A DNA stretch of 64,000 bases from Alphaproteobacteria bacterium (GTDB lineage Bacteria > Pseudomonadota > Alphaproteobacteria > CAAHEQ01 > UBA3637), in the NCBI GenBank assembly GCA_017962565.1, contig JAGCVC010000005.1:1-64000 (forward strand), read 5' to 3'. This document shows, in pieces, positions 9,395 to 20,009 of the stretch (position 1 is its first letter; each line of letters begins with the position of its first letter). The translations under genes were made by a program, and so were the position numbers. The notes under the pieces are model-generated. The model was not told where the DNA came from and made no database searches. It worked only from the letters and a program-made list of their open reading frames with translations.

Positions 9395-11665
9395 TTAAAT
9401 TACAATATCGTGATCCAGCGCAAATAAACGTAATTTTTCACGTAACGAATGTGCCGGCACAGGTAGAATTGTATTCAAATAATCAATTACTTGACGTGTA
9501 TCCATACTTAAAATCATTGCCTTAATAGCCCCCAAAGATGCCGGATTCATTGACAGCTTTTTGAAACCCAAAGCAACCAAAACCATCGCTTCTAATGGCT
9601 TTCCTGCCATTTCACCACAAACAGAGCAAGGCACTTTATGTTTATCACACAAATCAACAACATGTTTTAATGTTCTGATCATCGGAGCCGATAATACGTC
9701 ATACCGTTCCCAAACAGTCGGATCACTTCTGTCCGTTGCAAACAAAAATTGAGACAAATCATTTGTTCCTACCGATAAAAAGTCTACCAGAGGCAATAAT
9801 TCATCTAATTGAAAGATTAAAGATGGTACTTCCAACATTGTACCAACATAAATTTTAGATGGTAATATATGACCTTTTTCTTCTTCACGAGCCAATTCAA
9901 TATCTAATGTTTTCTTTGCTTGAACAAATTCGTCTGTGTCTGTAATCATCGGGAACATAACGTACAATTCCCCACCATTTACGGCACGAATAAAAGCACG
10001 TAATTGTTGACGTAACAATGTTCGCCGATCTAAAGTAATTCGAATCGAACGCCATCCCATTGCCGGATTTTCTTCCGGTTTACGTTGGACATAGGGTAAA
10101 ACTTTATCCGAACCAATATCCAATGTTCTGAAAACAACCGGTTTGTCCGCCGCATTTGAAATAACTCTGCGATAAATTTCCGTTTGTTTTTGAGTATCCG
10201 GTAATTGTGCTGTCGACATAAAAGGCAATTCCGTTCTGTACAATCCGATACCATCCGCAAAACCTTCACCCAAAGACAGCATATCTAAAGACAACCCAGC
10301 ATTAAGATTTAAAGAAACTTTTATCCCATCTTTTGTCTGGCATGGAACATCTTTTAACTTTTCATATTTCCGGCGGATACGTTCACGGCTGTCAATTTTC
10401 TTTTTAAAATCATTTAAAATATCTTCAACAGGATTGATATAAATGTATCCGTTATCACCATCCAAAGCAATCGTATCACCCTTGACAACGGTATTGACAA
10501 CGTCTTTCACCCCACCTATAACAGGAATATTCATTGCCTTGGCGACAATGACAACGTGCATAGTGGGAGAACCTTCCTCCAAAATTATACCTTTTATTTT
10601 CTCTCTGTCATAGTCCAACAATTCCGCAGGGCCCATGGAATGAGCCACCAAAATAGTATTATCTGTTAATTCATTGTTTTTGGATTTTATATCCTTGCCA
10701 GCCAAATGCTGTAATAAACGATCTGCCAAATCCTGAAAATCATGAATACGTTCTTTCAAATACGGATCCGTAATCATACTCATCCGTTCGGTCATATCAT
10801 CCGTCACTTTTTGAACAGCACCTTCTGCTGTAAAACCGGAATGGATATAATCCGTCATTTTTTGTATCCAACCTTTGTCTTTTGTGAACATTCGGTAAGT
10901 TTCAAAAATTTCGGCATTTTCTTCGGATATTTCAGCATCAGCCAACGTATCACTTAATACCTTATCCATTTCCGTCAGCGCGTTTGTCAACTTACTTAAT
11001 TCAGCCGCTTCATTATTTGTAGAAATTAGATTTTCGACACGTTTTGTTCTGGAATGTATAAATGCTTTACCCAATGCCATACCGGACATTAAACGTACGC
11101 CTTCCATACGGGAACGAACATCTTTATGTACTTTAACCAAGGTGTTTTGTTGTTTTTCAAAAGCTACGGAAACCAAAATTTGAGCAATCAGCATAGCCAC
11201 TGTTTCCAAAGTTTCAATTTCATCTTCTGTATAGTCGTGTTCCCGTTCGGTTTGAACCGCAACAACGCCCAACAAATTTGATCCTTGCAAAACAGGAACG
11301 CCCATCAAAGTTTGAAAAGGTTTTTCACCTGTTTCCTGTTTAAAAACAAAACTGGGATGATGCCATGCATCTTCAAAACTTAATGCTTTTTTTTGAACAG
11401 CAATTTCACCAATCAGTCCTTCACCCAAACGCAAACTGGTTTCATGAACAGCTGATTGTTTTAATCCGTAAGTTGAAAACAATTCCAAAATATCGCCCGG
11501 CTGCAACAGGTAAAAAGAACAAACGTCCGTATGCATTTCTTTTGCAACAACACTGACTATTTGATTCAATTTTTCTTGAACGACGATGCCGGAAGACATT
11601 ATTTCGCGCAATTGTTTTAATAATTGACGCGATGAAACCGTTTTGACATCTTGTTCTTTTTCCAT
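9395..11665 (-). CDS. ptsP: Phosphoenolpyruvate-protein phosphotransferase PtsP (EI-Ntr)
   Basis: 756 residues, full length. Residues about 15-165 form a GAF sensor domain. An EI N-terminal domain follows with phosphorylatable His370 in SPTMHVVIVAKAMNIPVIGG, then a TIM-barrel PEP-binding domain with DGIGLYRTELPFM and the catalytic-Cys motif PCSVCGEMAG. EI-Ntr takes phosphate from PEP and starts the nitrogen PTS (NPr, EIIA-Ntr), a regulatory relay linked to nitrogen and potassium state. In enterics the GAF domain binds glutamine; whether it does here cannot be read off. First gene of the ptsP-glmU-like-glk run, with AAGGGG ahead of the ATG. Confidence 0.93.
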   Translation of the reverse strand: MEKEQDVKTVSSRQLLKQLREIMSSGIVVQEKLNQIVSVVAKEMHTDVCSFYLLQPGDILELFSTYGLKQSAVHETSLRLGEGLIGEIAVQKKALSFEDAWHHPSFVFKQETGEKPFQTLMGVPVLQGSNLLGVVAVQTEREHDYTEDEIETLETVAMLIAQILVSVAFEKQQNTLVKVHKDVRSRMEGVRLMSGMALGKAFIHSRTKRVENLISTNNEAAELSKLTNALTEMDKVLSDTLADAEISEENAEIFETYRMFTKDKGWIQKMTDYIHSGFTAEGAVQKVTDDMTERMSMITDPYLKERIHDFQDLADRLLQHLAGKDIKSKNNELTDNTILVAHSMGPAELLDYDREKIKGIILEEGSPTMHVVIVAKAMNIPVIGGVKDVVNTVVKGDTIALDGDNGYIYINPVEDILNDFKKKIDSRERIRRKYEKLKDVPCQTKDGIKVSLNLNAGLSLDMLSLGEGFADGIGLYRTELPFMSTAQLPDTQKQTEIYRRVISNAADKPVVFRTLDIGSDKVLPYVQRKPEENPAMGWRSIRITLDRRTLLRQQLRAFIRAVNGGELYVMFPMITDTDEFVQAKKTLDIELAREEEKGHILPSKIYVGTMLEVPSLIFQLDELLPLVDFLSVGTNDLSQFLFATDRSDPTVWERYDVLSAPMIRTLKHVVDLCDKHKVPCSVCGEMAGKPLEAMVLVALGFKKLSMNPASLGAIKAMILSMDTRQVIDYLNTILPVPAHSLREKLRLFALDHDIVI

Positions 11666-11796
11666 AGTAACCCCTTGAAGCCCTTTTTCGTGACTTTATT
11701 CTACATTTATTGTCCTAAGCCGTCAAGAAATTTATTAAAAAAGACACCTCTTTTTCATATTCATTCAAAAAGATAATCTTTATGGTAAAAAAGCAT

Positions 11797-11823
11797 AAAA
11801 AAAGCCACCCATTTCAAGGTGAC
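11797..11823 (-). terminator. Rho-independent terminator after tRNA-Val
   Basis: GTCACC pairs with GGTGGC across an eight-base loop (11804-11823), followed on the minus strand by a run of seven T. It separates tRNA-Val from ptsP. Confidence 0.75.
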
Positions 11824-11832
11824 TGCATTAAA

Positions 11833-11909
11833 TGGTGGGTGTAAGAGGACTCGAACCTCTGACCTTTACGATGTCAACGTAACGCTCTAACCACCTGAGC
11901 TACACACCC
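11833..11909 (-). tRNA. tRNA-Val(GAC)
   Basis: 77 bases on the minus strand: GGGTGTG acceptor strand, D-arm AGCTCAGGTGGTTAGAGC, anticodon stem TTACG/CGTAA with loop TTGACAT giving GAC, T-loop TTCGAGT, encoded CCA. Confidence 0.95.
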
Positions 11910-11977
11910 TTTTTCAAAAAGTGCACTCTTTATACCACAATGCAAATAACTTTGCAAGTGTTTTTTAAAAAAATAAT

Positions 11978-13081
11978 TTATTCAAATAAGACAGATAATG
12001 GCAAAAGGAATCGTCTTGGCAATTCGTATTGCGGAAAGCCGTAATAAAAAGTCAACGGCAAATTCCATTTTTCAACAACAAAGTGCAATCCGTATAATTT
12101 GGCATTTTTAATAATTTGCTGTCTTTTATTTTCCAATTCTTGAACAGATGAAGCAGACACATAAATGTTTACTCCATAAAAACAGAATATATCACCATTT
12201 TCTGCCATTTCCATCGATTGTACATATTGCCGCTGAGCTGATGAATTTTTAAGGGTCAAATTTTCCATACGACGACGTTGTTCTAGCATCATCATCAATT
12301 TCACATAGAGCAACGGATTAAAATACGATAAAATTGAAACATTTGCATCAGGCAACCGATTTATAAATTCAAAATCAGCCATATCATCGAAACAGGATAA
12401 AGCCAAAACACTGGTATAAACTTTTCTACCATTCTGTTCAAAGCACATAATGTCCTTTTGAACTTGTGTACGATTATTCGTTAATAAACTTTTTTTATTC
12501 AAAGTTAAATCGGCAAAAAATACATTCTCATCCACCGGGTTCAAAATGGCTTTGAATATATCTGCCGCAGTCGTGTCGGATGCGTTTGTTAACAATTCAC
12601 AAGGAAAACTTGAAAGTGTCTCTTGCACAATGGAAGTTATATTTAATTTTGGATGTTGAGGACCGGAAATAATCAAATACAAATCATTTTTAAAATAGAA
12701 TAAACGCAAATTCATTCCGCAAATATTTTCCATATACTTTTCTTTATTTTTAAAAGAAAATCTGTTTTCATTCATTTTAAAGACACAAGCTAATGTTTTA
12801 TCTTCAAACAAAATCGTTGAATTATCATAATCATATTTTTCACAAAGTATTTCCGCTTTTCTGTTTTTTATTTTTAATAAGTTCGACAAATGAGGTTCTT
12901 TAATTCCGGCAATAATAAGCCCTGCATGAACAATAAGTAAGCTTATAATCAGCCACAAAGGGTTAAAAGAAGCAAGTGTTATCATAGGTAAGTGAACACC
13001 TATGTTTGCAGCAGCTAATGCCATTGGAGCTTTAAACAAACGCGATGGCATAGCAACGGATTTAAAAATTTGTTTTTTCAT
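11978..13081 (-). CDS. VirB3-VirB4 N-terminal-domain fusion without ATPase
   Basis: 367 residues. Residues 1-70 match the VirB3-like protein at 27959-28249 almost segment for segment (IFKSVAMPSRLFKAPMA, SFNPLWLI, GIKEPHLSNL). The remainder matches the N-terminal half of the VirB4 at 25513-27948, including the RRMENLTLKNSSAQRQYVQSMEM stretch's counterpart and the final YYGFPQYELPRRFLLPLS, which aligns with FSQFPTYEVYPKTFLYLS of VirB4. It ends there, before the Walker A domain, with an ordinary stop codon. VirB3 is a short inner-membrane T4SS protein and VirB4 its energising ATPase; this protein keeps the membrane anchor and the platform-binding part only. Last in the pyrH-frr-uppS-nudix run. 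It could be a structural subunit, a dominant modulator of the intact pair, or a decaying duplicate; the uninterrupted frame favours a retained gene. Confidence 0.75.
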   Translation of the reverse strand: MKKQIFKSVAMPSRLFKAPMALAAANIGVHLPMITLASFNPLWLIISLLIVHAGLIIAGIKEPHLSNLLKIKNRKAEILCEKYDYDNSTILFEDKTLACVFKMNENRFSFKNKEKYMENICGMNLRLFYFKNDLYLIISGPQHPKLNITSIVQETLSSFPCELLTNASDTTAADIFKAILNPVDENVFFADLTLNKKSLLTNNRTQVQKDIMCFEQNGRKVYTSVLALSCFDDMADFEFINRLPDANVSILSYFNPLLYVKLMMMLEQRRRMENLTLKNSSAQRQYVQSMEMAENGDIFCFYGVNIYVSASSVQELENKRQQIIKNAKLYGLHFVVEKWNLPLTFYYGFPQYELPRRFLLPLSVLFE

Positions 13082-13097
13082 TTCTTACCTCTATATT

Positions 13098-13520
13098 TTA
13101 AAAATTTAATTGGTTACTTTCAAAAAAAGTTATTCCCTTTTCTATGGCTTTAATTTCATTAACCGTTACGGGATGAATCTGTGCATCATCTAAAGATAAA
13201 AAGGCAACGTCTTCATGCTTTTGCGGTTCATTGTTTTTGATTTCCCCTTCATAATGCAATACTTCGAAAAAGAAATGCGTATGCGTTTGTGTGGGTTCGG
13301 CCAAACGAAAAACCAAATCTTCGGATTTGATGTCAATATCCAATTCTTCTTTCAATTCACGAGAACAAGCCGATAAAACGGGCTCTCCTTCATCCACATG
13401 CCCGCCCGGCAACATATAATATCCGTCGCATTTACCTGTATGCGCCCTTTTCACAAACAAATACTTTCCGTCTTTCTTAATCAAAAGAATAACGGCCAAT
13501 TTTTTCACTTCATAAGTCAT
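13098..13520 (-). CDS. NUDIX hydrolase
   Basis: 140 residues, the size of a single MutT-type domain. The Nudix box is complete: GGHVDEGEPVLSACSRELKEE, with the two Mg-binding glutamates. The family hydrolyses nucleoside diphosphates linked to another moiety; the substrate is not deducible. Its start lies one base beyond the uppS stop, so it is translated from the same minus-strand transcript. Confidence 0.85.
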   Translation of the reverse strand: MTYEVKKLAVILLIKKDGKYLFVKRAHTGKCDGYYMLPGGHVDEGEPVLSACSRELKEELDIDIKSEDLVFRLAEPTQTHTHFFFEVLHYEGEIKNNEPQKHEDVAFLSLDDAQIHPVTVNEIKAIEKGITFFESNQLNF

Positions 13521-13521
13521 T

Positions 13522-14238
13522 TTAAGCTACTTTCACTTTACCAAAGCGCCGATCGCGTGTGTTATAGGCCTCAATAGCGTCATCCAAATCGGCTTCGGAA
13601 AATTCCGGCCAATGTACTTTCGGAAAATAAAACTCAGCATAAGAAGCTTGCCACAACAAAAATCCGCTCAATCTTTGTTCACCACTGGTACGAACAATTA
13701 AGTCAGGATCCGGCAAACCAGCCGTATCCAAATAATTTGAAACTGTATTTTCCGTAACATCCTCAGGTTTAATCTTGCCATCAATTGCATCCTGCATCAT
13801 TTTTTGAACAGCACGTTTGATTTCATCACGCCCGGAATAACTTAAACAAACCGTTAAATGATAATTTTCTTTTCCGCTACACAAACCTTCCAAAGTTGCC
13901 ATACGTTCTTGAATATCTTTTGTAAAACGTTTGCGATCACCGATAAAGCGAAATTGCACATCATTTTCCGGTTTAAATTCTTTAATTGCTTCGGCTAAAT
14001 ATTGACGAAACAAAGTCATCAACAAATGAACTTCCGGTTCCGGTCTGTGCCAATTTTCTGTCGAAAAAGCATATAAAGTCATATAATGAATACCACGTTT
14101 TTGACATGCTTCCAAAACACGCTTTAAATTTTTAGCACCTTCTTTATGACCATCAGAACGTGTCAGACCGCGTCTTTGCGCCCAACGACCATTACCATCC
14201 ATAATAAAACCAATATGATTCAACGGCTTATCAGTCAT
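13522..14238 (-). CDS. uppS: Undecaprenyl diphosphate synthase
   Basis: 238 residues. Contains the cis-prenyltransferase motifs FIMDGNGRWA (catalytic Asp), LYAFSTENWHRP, and RTSGEQRLSGFLLWQ with the substrate-binding arginines. Adds isopentenyl units to farnesyl diphosphate to make the C55 lipid carrier for peptidoglycan and O-antigen. The start codon follows directly on the frr stop (TAAATG). Confidence 0.95.
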   Translation of the reverse strand: MTDKPLNHIGFIMDGNGRWAQRRGLTRSDGHKEGAKNLKRVLEACQKRGIHYMTLYAFSTENWHRPEPEVHLLMTLFRQYLAEAIKEFKPENDVQFRFIGDRKRFTKDIQERMATLEGLCSGKENYHLTVCLSYSGRDEIKRAVQKMMQDAIDGKIKPEDVTENTVSNYLDTAGLPDPDLIVRTSGEQRLSGFLLWQASYAEFYFPKVHWPEFSEADLDDAIEAYNTRDRRFGKVKVA

Positions 14239-14799
14239 TTACACCTGCCTGATTTCAGCCTCTTTGGCCTTCAAAAGTTCATCCATTTCTTTTGTTGCCG
14301 TATCCGTTATTTTCTGAACTTCATCTTCATAACGTTTTTGTTCATCTTCGGAAATTTCATTGTCATTTTTCAACTTTTTGATTTTATCCAAAATATCCCG
14401 ACGAATGTTGCGAACCGCCACTTTTGCATCCTCTGTATAACGTCCGGCAATTTTGGTCAACTCGACACGACGTTCTTCCGATAAAGGAGGCAGAGGAATA
14501 CGCAAACCGACACCATCATTCATCGGATTCAAACCTAAAGAAGATTCGCGAATGGCTTTTTCGACATGCTTCAACAAATTTTTATCCCATACATTGACAG
14601 ATAACATACGCGCTTCCGGAACACTGACCGTTGCGACTTGATTGATAGGAACACTTGAACCGTAAGCATCAACCATAATAGTATCCAATAATCCAGTGGA
14701 AGCACGTCCTGTTCTTAATCCTTGAAAATCCTTTTTCAAAGAATCTATTGTCTTTTGGACACGTGTTTGCATATCTGTTTTTAATTCGCTAAAACCCAT
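14239..14799 (-). CDS. frr: Ribosome recycling factor
   Basis: 186 residues, the standard length. N-terminal helix with LKTDMQTRVQKTIDSLKKDF, the conserved GLRTGRAS, then VPINQVATVSVPEARML, and a C-terminal helical arm rich in charged residues. With EF-G it splits the post-termination ribosome. Between pyrH (15-base gap) and uppS, the classic pyrH-frr-uppS order. Confidence 0.97.
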   Translation of the reverse strand: MGFSELKTDMQTRVQKTIDSLKKDFQGLRTGRASTGLLDTIMVDAYGSSVPINQVATVSVPEARMLSVNVWDKNLLKHVEKAIRESSLGLNPMNDGVGLRIPLPPLSEERRVELTKIAGRYTEDAKVAVRNIRRDILDKIKKLKNDNEISEDEQKRYEDEVQKITDTATKEMDELLKAKEAEIRQV

Positions 14800-14814
14800 T
14801 TTATAACTTCCTTT

Positions 14815-15537
14815 CTATTTTTTCTTTAAAATCGAATATGTGCCTTTACCACAAACAACATTTGCCAAAGCACCTTTACTTTTTTGATTAAATACAACTA
14901 TCGGCAATAAAGCATCTTGCGCCATTGCCATTGCTGTTAAATCCAATACGCCTAACTTCTTCTTTAAAGCCGTTTCATAATCAATGACATCATAACGTTT
15001 TGCTTTCGGATTCGTTTTCGGATCGCTGTCGTAAATACCGTCAACCTGTGTTGATTTTAAACAAGCATCACACGCCATTTCTGTTGCCCGTAAGACAGCG
15101 CACGTATCTGTTGTAAAGAACGGACTGCCTGTACCGGCGGCAAAAATCACAACGCGTCCGTTTTGTAAATGATTTAACGCATTTTTTTGATTAAAAACTT
15201 CACCGATTCCTTCAACGGATAAAGCCGTCATGATCCGTGCCGGCATGCCATTTTCTTCCAAAATATCCGCGAATGCCAACGCATTCATTACGGTCGCTAA
15301 CATACCTATATAATCACCGGTAACGCGTTCAACACCTTTGCTGACACCCTTTGCACCACGCCAAAAATTACCGCCACCGACAACCAAACAAACTTGAACA
15401 CCCATATCATGGATTGTTTTTATTTCTTTTGCCGAATTCGACATAATTTCGCAATCAAGCGCACCTTTGGAACTGCCAAATCCTTCACCGGAAAGTTTTA
15501 ACAAAACACGTTTATAAATCGGTTGCATTTTCATCAT
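14815..15537 (-). CDS. pyrH: UMP kinase
   Basis: 240 residues. Amino-acid-kinase fold with VLLKLSGEGFG, the GGGNFWRG loop, RVTGDYIGMLATVMNALA and GTGSPFFTTDT, all diagnostic for bacterial hexameric PyrH. Converts UMP to UDP. A doubled Met at the start (MMKMQ) leaves the exact first residue uncertain by up to three residues. First gene of the pyrH-frr-uppS-nudix-VirB3/B4-like run. Confidence 0.96.
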   Translation of the reverse strand: MMKMQPIYKRVLLKLSGEGFGSSKGALDCEIMSNSAKEIKTIHDMGVQVCLVVGGGNFWRGAKGVSKGVERVTGDYIGMLATVMNALAFADILEENGMPARIMTALSVEGIGEVFNQKNALNHLQNGRVVIFAAGTGSPFFTTDTCAVLRATEMACDACLKSTQVDGIYDSDPKTNPKAKRYDVIDYETALKKKLGVLDLTAMAMAQDALLPIVVFNQKSKGALANVVCGKGTYSILKKK

Positions 15538-15605
15538 ATTTTCCTTTCCTTATGTTTTGGTTCAGTTTAAATTCCTATATACCTTTTTGTCAATAGAAAA
15601 TTAAA

Positions 15606-17159
15606 TCAATGACCTTTCAAAAGAGCATCTATCAATTCTTTTACTGTCGGCACATAATTATTTTTGTACATCGGATCTTGCGCAAAACGATAAGCCATAT
15701 GACCGGCAAACATCAAATTATCTTCCACATCACCTCCATGAGCAACGTCTTCCAACGTTGAGCAAATGCAGAACGAACGCGGATCAGGTAATCGGGAAGT
15801 ATGGCCATCCGCTTGGCTCCAACCTGAAAAGGCACATTGTGATAAACAGCCGACACATTTTGCACGTGCGGCATCAATTTTTTGACGCACTTGCTTTGTT
15901 ACAAAAATCAAAGATGAATCCGGTGTCCGTAAAGGAATAAATCCTTTTTTCTGATAATCCAAAGCACGTTTTAAATCATGTGCGGTCAAAAATACCGTAT
16001 GTGCTTCAGATACTTTAAACGGGTGTACAAAGATGGTTTCTTTGGTAACTTTATATGGCATCTCCGTTTCTTTTCGGTCCATCAATTCTTGTAAAAAACG
16101 AGTACGAACAGCCGAAGAATAAAAACCGGTTGGTGAAAATTGTTGTAAAATCACATCACCTTTTTTCAAACTCATCAACTTTTTTTGCCAAGTTGCAAGT
16201 ATCGGACTTTCTTTTGTCAACAACGGACGTGTTCCCAACTGGAAAGCCAACGGACCGATTTCAGGATTATCAATATAATCTTCCCATTCGGACAAATTCC
16301 AAACACCACCGGCCATAATAATAGGCACTTGATTTAATCCGAAAGAATTCATCATTTGACGCAATTCAATCAAACGTTCATACGGTCGTTGCGGTTTTAA
16401 AGGATCTTCACTGTTAGATAAACCGTTATGACCACCGGCCAACCAAGGATCTTCATAAACAACGCCACCTAAAAATTCTTTACAGTTCTTGTATGAACGC
16501 AACCACAACGCACGAAAAGCACGTGCACTGGAAACAATCGGATAATAATAAACCCCATGTTTTGATGCAATTTCAGCTAAACGGTATGGCATACCTGCAC
16601 CACAAGTTACTCCGTGGATAAAGTTTTTAACTTCATCCAAAACACCGTCTACAACCGGTAAAGTATTTTGTATTTTCGTTTGATATTTAAAACGCAAAGC
16701 ACCCAAAGTCCCATGCACTTTTTCACTTAAGGCATCAATTTTCGGTTGAAATTTGTCGGGAATATGCGATCTTAATGTCTTTACCATATTTTCACATGAA
16801 TCCATAACGCCTTCCAAAATAGGAATACTGCCGCCCATTTCCCATAGCACGTTCATATGAATACGGCCTTTGCCGCCCGATATTTCATGAGCCAACTTAG
16901 CTTGTGCGATTCCGCCTTTAATGGACATTTCAACCAACTCATCATGACGAGCTGGACGTGTCCGCCGCATGTACGTTTTTGGAATAACTTTTCCATCTTC
17001 ATCCAACATATCAGCAAAAACACCGGACAAAGTACCAACTGCACCGCACGCTGCCCAAGCGCCACTTGTTTTGCCATCAGAAACGGCAACACCCTTACCG
17101 CCTTCAACCAAAGGCAATACTTCTTTTCCGGAAATAACAACAGGATTCAATTTTTTCAT
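15606..17159 (-). CDS. Nitronate-monooxygenase-family flavin oxidoreductase with C-terminal cysteine cluster
   Basis: 517 residues. The central TIM barrel has features of the 2-nitropropane dioxygenase/enoyl-reductase-II family: VTCGAGMPYRLAEIASKHGV, IIMAGGVWN and FQLGTRPLL for FMN phosphate binding. It is longer than typical 320-360-residue members, with an extra N-terminal segment and a C-terminal extension holding CVGCLSQCAFSGW and a later CIC, which could ligate a metal or Fe-S cluster. The substrate is unknown. Monocistronic, between ccrM and pyrH. Confidence 0.7.
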   Translation of the reverse strand: MKKLNPVVISGKEVLPLVEGGKGVAVSDGKTSGAWAACGAVGTLSGVFADMLDEDGKVIPKTYMRRTRPARHDELVEMSIKGGIAQAKLAHEISGGKGRIHMNVLWEMGGSIPILEGVMDSCENMVKTLRSHIPDKFQPKIDALSEKVHGTLGALRFKYQTKIQNTLPVVDGVLDEVKNFIHGVTCGAGMPYRLAEIASKHGVYYYPIVSSARAFRALWLRSYKNCKEFLGGVVYEDPWLAGGHNGLSNSEDPLKPQRPYERLIELRQMMNSFGLNQVPIIMAGGVWNLSEWEDYIDNPEIGPLAFQLGTRPLLTKESPILATWQKKLMSLKKGDVILQQFSPTGFYSSAVRTRFLQELMDRKETEMPYKVTKETIFVHPFKVSEAHTVFLTAHDLKRALDYQKKGFIPLRTPDSSLIFVTKQVRQKIDAARAKCVGCLSQCAFSGWSQADGHTSRLPDPRSFCICSTLEDVAHGGDVEDNLMFAGHMAYRFAQDPMYKNNYVPTVKELIDALLKGH

Positions 17160-17225
17160 TTTAACTCACTTTCATTCGCATCAATTTAAATGCTTTTTAT
17201 CATAAAAGCAAGTTAAAAAGAAATT

Positions 17226-18332
<1,107 letters not shown>

Positions 18333-18364
18333 TCAATCTAAAATCTAAAAGTTAACAAAATATT

Positions 18365-18374
18365 GAGTCGAGTC
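18365..18374. promoter_or_regulatory. Tandem GANTC methylation sites upstream of ccrM
   Basis: GAGTC occurs twice back to back (18365-18369 and 18370-18374) in the divergent region between ccrM and the next gene. GANTC is the target of this methyltransferase class, and in Caulobacter GANTC sites in the ccrM leader make its transcription methylation-sensitive. The same role here is inferred. Confidence 0.6.
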
Positions 18375-18406
18375 GTTTTTTTATTTATTTTTTTTGTAAA
18401 AAAATG

Positions 18407-18435
18407 TTGACAAAAACATGAAACTGTGATAAAAT
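18407..18435 (+). promoter_or_regulatory. Sigma70-type promoter
   Basis: TTGACA (18407-18412), 17-base spacer, TAAAAT (18430-18435), about 35 bases before the start of the 18470 gene. Confidence 0.7.
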
Positions 18436-18469
18436 ATGGCATATTTTGATTAAAAAGGGAGATAAAAAA

Positions 18470-19309
18470 ATGGAACTCGACATTAACAGCATTGTAAAAA
18501 CAGAACAAAAATTAAAATTGAATATGAATAAACCTATGGCATCCGGTATTGTAGCAAATACCGTAAAGGCTCCTTGGTACATAAGAATATTGCCTTCTTT
18601 TATACCTATTCCTCGCAGAGATTATGAAGCTGCTAAGATAACTCAATCACAATTAGAACATATTTTAAAGGCTGCAAAAGAAAAACAAGAAGCTGCTAAA
18701 ATAACTCAACCACAATTGGCAAAAATGTTTGAAGCAAAAAAGAAAAGAGAAACGGCATCCTCAGAAAATAAAGACAAAATGGATGCAATAAGAAAAGTTT
18801 TGAACTCTTATACAGCCCTTGCTGCTATTACTATTGTTTCAGCTTTTACTACCTATGCTTTCTATGAAAAAGTAGTAGAAATAGACGACAGAGAACATCA
18901 ACCTTATGTAAATGAAGCAAATGCACATCCTGAAGATTTGCGTTGGGCAAAAAGAGAAATGGTAAAAAATTATCAGGATCTTCGAGAAAATGATAAAGGA
19001 ACTTCTGTTTACAACTTGTTGCGTGAAGCCGAAAAAAAGGCTGTACAAGAAGCTGAAAGAATATATCCGTCTGATAATTTTTTCCATCCGAAATATAATC
19101 CTAATGCTCCTTTATCGGAAACAACAAAGGTTCATTTGGTCTTTGAAGATTTAGCCTTATTATCAAAAGAATTAACACCGGAAGAATTCGATAAAATGTT
19201 GCCGACCTATTTGCAAAAAGATGCACCGGTTTCAACTTTGGCAGATCCTAAGAAGAAAATCAGGGACGCAGCTCAACAATATAAAAATTTGGAAAACGGA
19301 AGAGATTAA
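18470..19309 (+). CDS. Membrane-anchored protein with tandem 21-residue repeat, unknown
   Basis: 279 residues from the ATG at 18470, which has AAAGGGAG ahead of it. Residues about 50-95 contain two adjoining copies of a 20-21-residue charged unit beginning AAKITQSQLE / AAKITQPQLA, likely helical. A single hydrophobic segment near 115-135 (YTALAAITIVSAFTTYAFY) splits an N-terminal basic part from a C-terminal charged part. No family recognised. It has its own promoter and converges on rnhB, the two stop codons overlapping at 19306-19309. Function unknown. Confidence 0.7.
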   Translation: MELDINSIVKTEQKLKLNMNKPMASGIVANTVKAPWYIRILPSFIPIPRRDYEAAKITQSQLEHILKAAKEKQEAAKITQPQLAKMFEAKKKRETASSENKDKMDAIRKVLNSYTALAAITIVSAFTTYAFYEKVVEIDDREHQPYVNEANAHPEDLRWAKREMVKNYQDLRENDKGTSVYNLLREAEKKAVQEAERIYPSDNFFHPKYNPNAPLSETTKVHLVFEDLALLSKELTPEEFDKMLPTYLQKDAPVSTLADPKKKIRDAAQQYKNLENGRD

Positions 19310-19929
19310 TCTTTTTTCAACAACGCCGCTATCGGTGCATATGATTTGCGATGATACGGCGTTATTCCCTTTTCTTTTAATGCCGCAATATGCTCTGCTG
19401 TGCCATATCCGGCATTTTTTTCCCAACCATAGCCAGGATATTCTTTGGCCAACACACACATCAGCCTATCCCTTGTCACCTTGGCAATAATACTGGCCGC
19501 TGAAATAGAAAGACTGAGAGCATCTCCCTTAATAATTTCTTGGCTTGGCCACTTCCAATCACGTGGATGTCGATTACCATCAATCAATACAAAATCAATT
19601 TGACGACCGCTTTGTTCGATTTGCTCCAAGGCACGCTGCATAGCCAAAAAAGAAGCTTGCAAAATATTGATTTTATCGATTTCTTCAGCAGATGCCTGAC
19701 CCACTCCGATTAAAGCACCGCTTTGATAAATCATATCAAATAATTTTTCGCGCTTTTTAGCAGACAATTTTTTCGAATCGTTTAATTGACTTGCTAATTC
19801 TTCAGAAATTTTCAAATCCGGAAAACATACTGCCGCAGCAACCACGGGGCCAACCCAAGGACCTCGCCCTGCTTCATCTGTTCCTGCGACTAAACCGCTA
19901 TATTGTTTTTCATAATCAAAATTTGGCAT
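19306..19929 (-). CDS. rnhB: Ribonuclease HII
   Basis: 207 residues. Starts with the signature GTDEAGRGPWVGPVVAAAV (the DEAGRG acidic pair), then FVLIDGNRHP and ISAASIIAKVTRDRLM with the remaining catalytic acids. Removes ribonucleotides from DNA and RNA of RNA/DNA hybrids. Confidence 0.95.
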   Translation of the reverse strand: MPNFDYEKQYSGLVAGTDEAGRGPWVGPVVAAAVCFPDLKISEELASQLNDSKKLSAKKREKLFDMIYQSGALIGVGQASAEEIDKINILQASFLAMQRALEQIEQSGRQIDFVLIDGNRHPRDWKWPSQEIIKGDALSLSISAASIIAKVTRDRLMCVLAKEYPGYGWEKNAGYGTAEHIAALKEKGITPYHRKSYAPIAALLKKD

Positions 19930-19965
19930 ATTTTCTACATACCATGATAAAATAATTTTGGCAAT

Positions 19966-19991
19966 AAAAAATCCCCGAATTCATCGGGGAT
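19966..19991 (-). terminator. Rho-independent terminator after the FadL-like gene
   Basis: Perfect ATCCCCG/CGGGGAT stem (19971-19977 with 19985-19991), seven-base loop, T-run on the minus strand. Separates the porin gene from rnhB. Confidence 0.85.
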
Positions 19992-20009
19992 TTTATTTGT
20001 TTTATTCTT

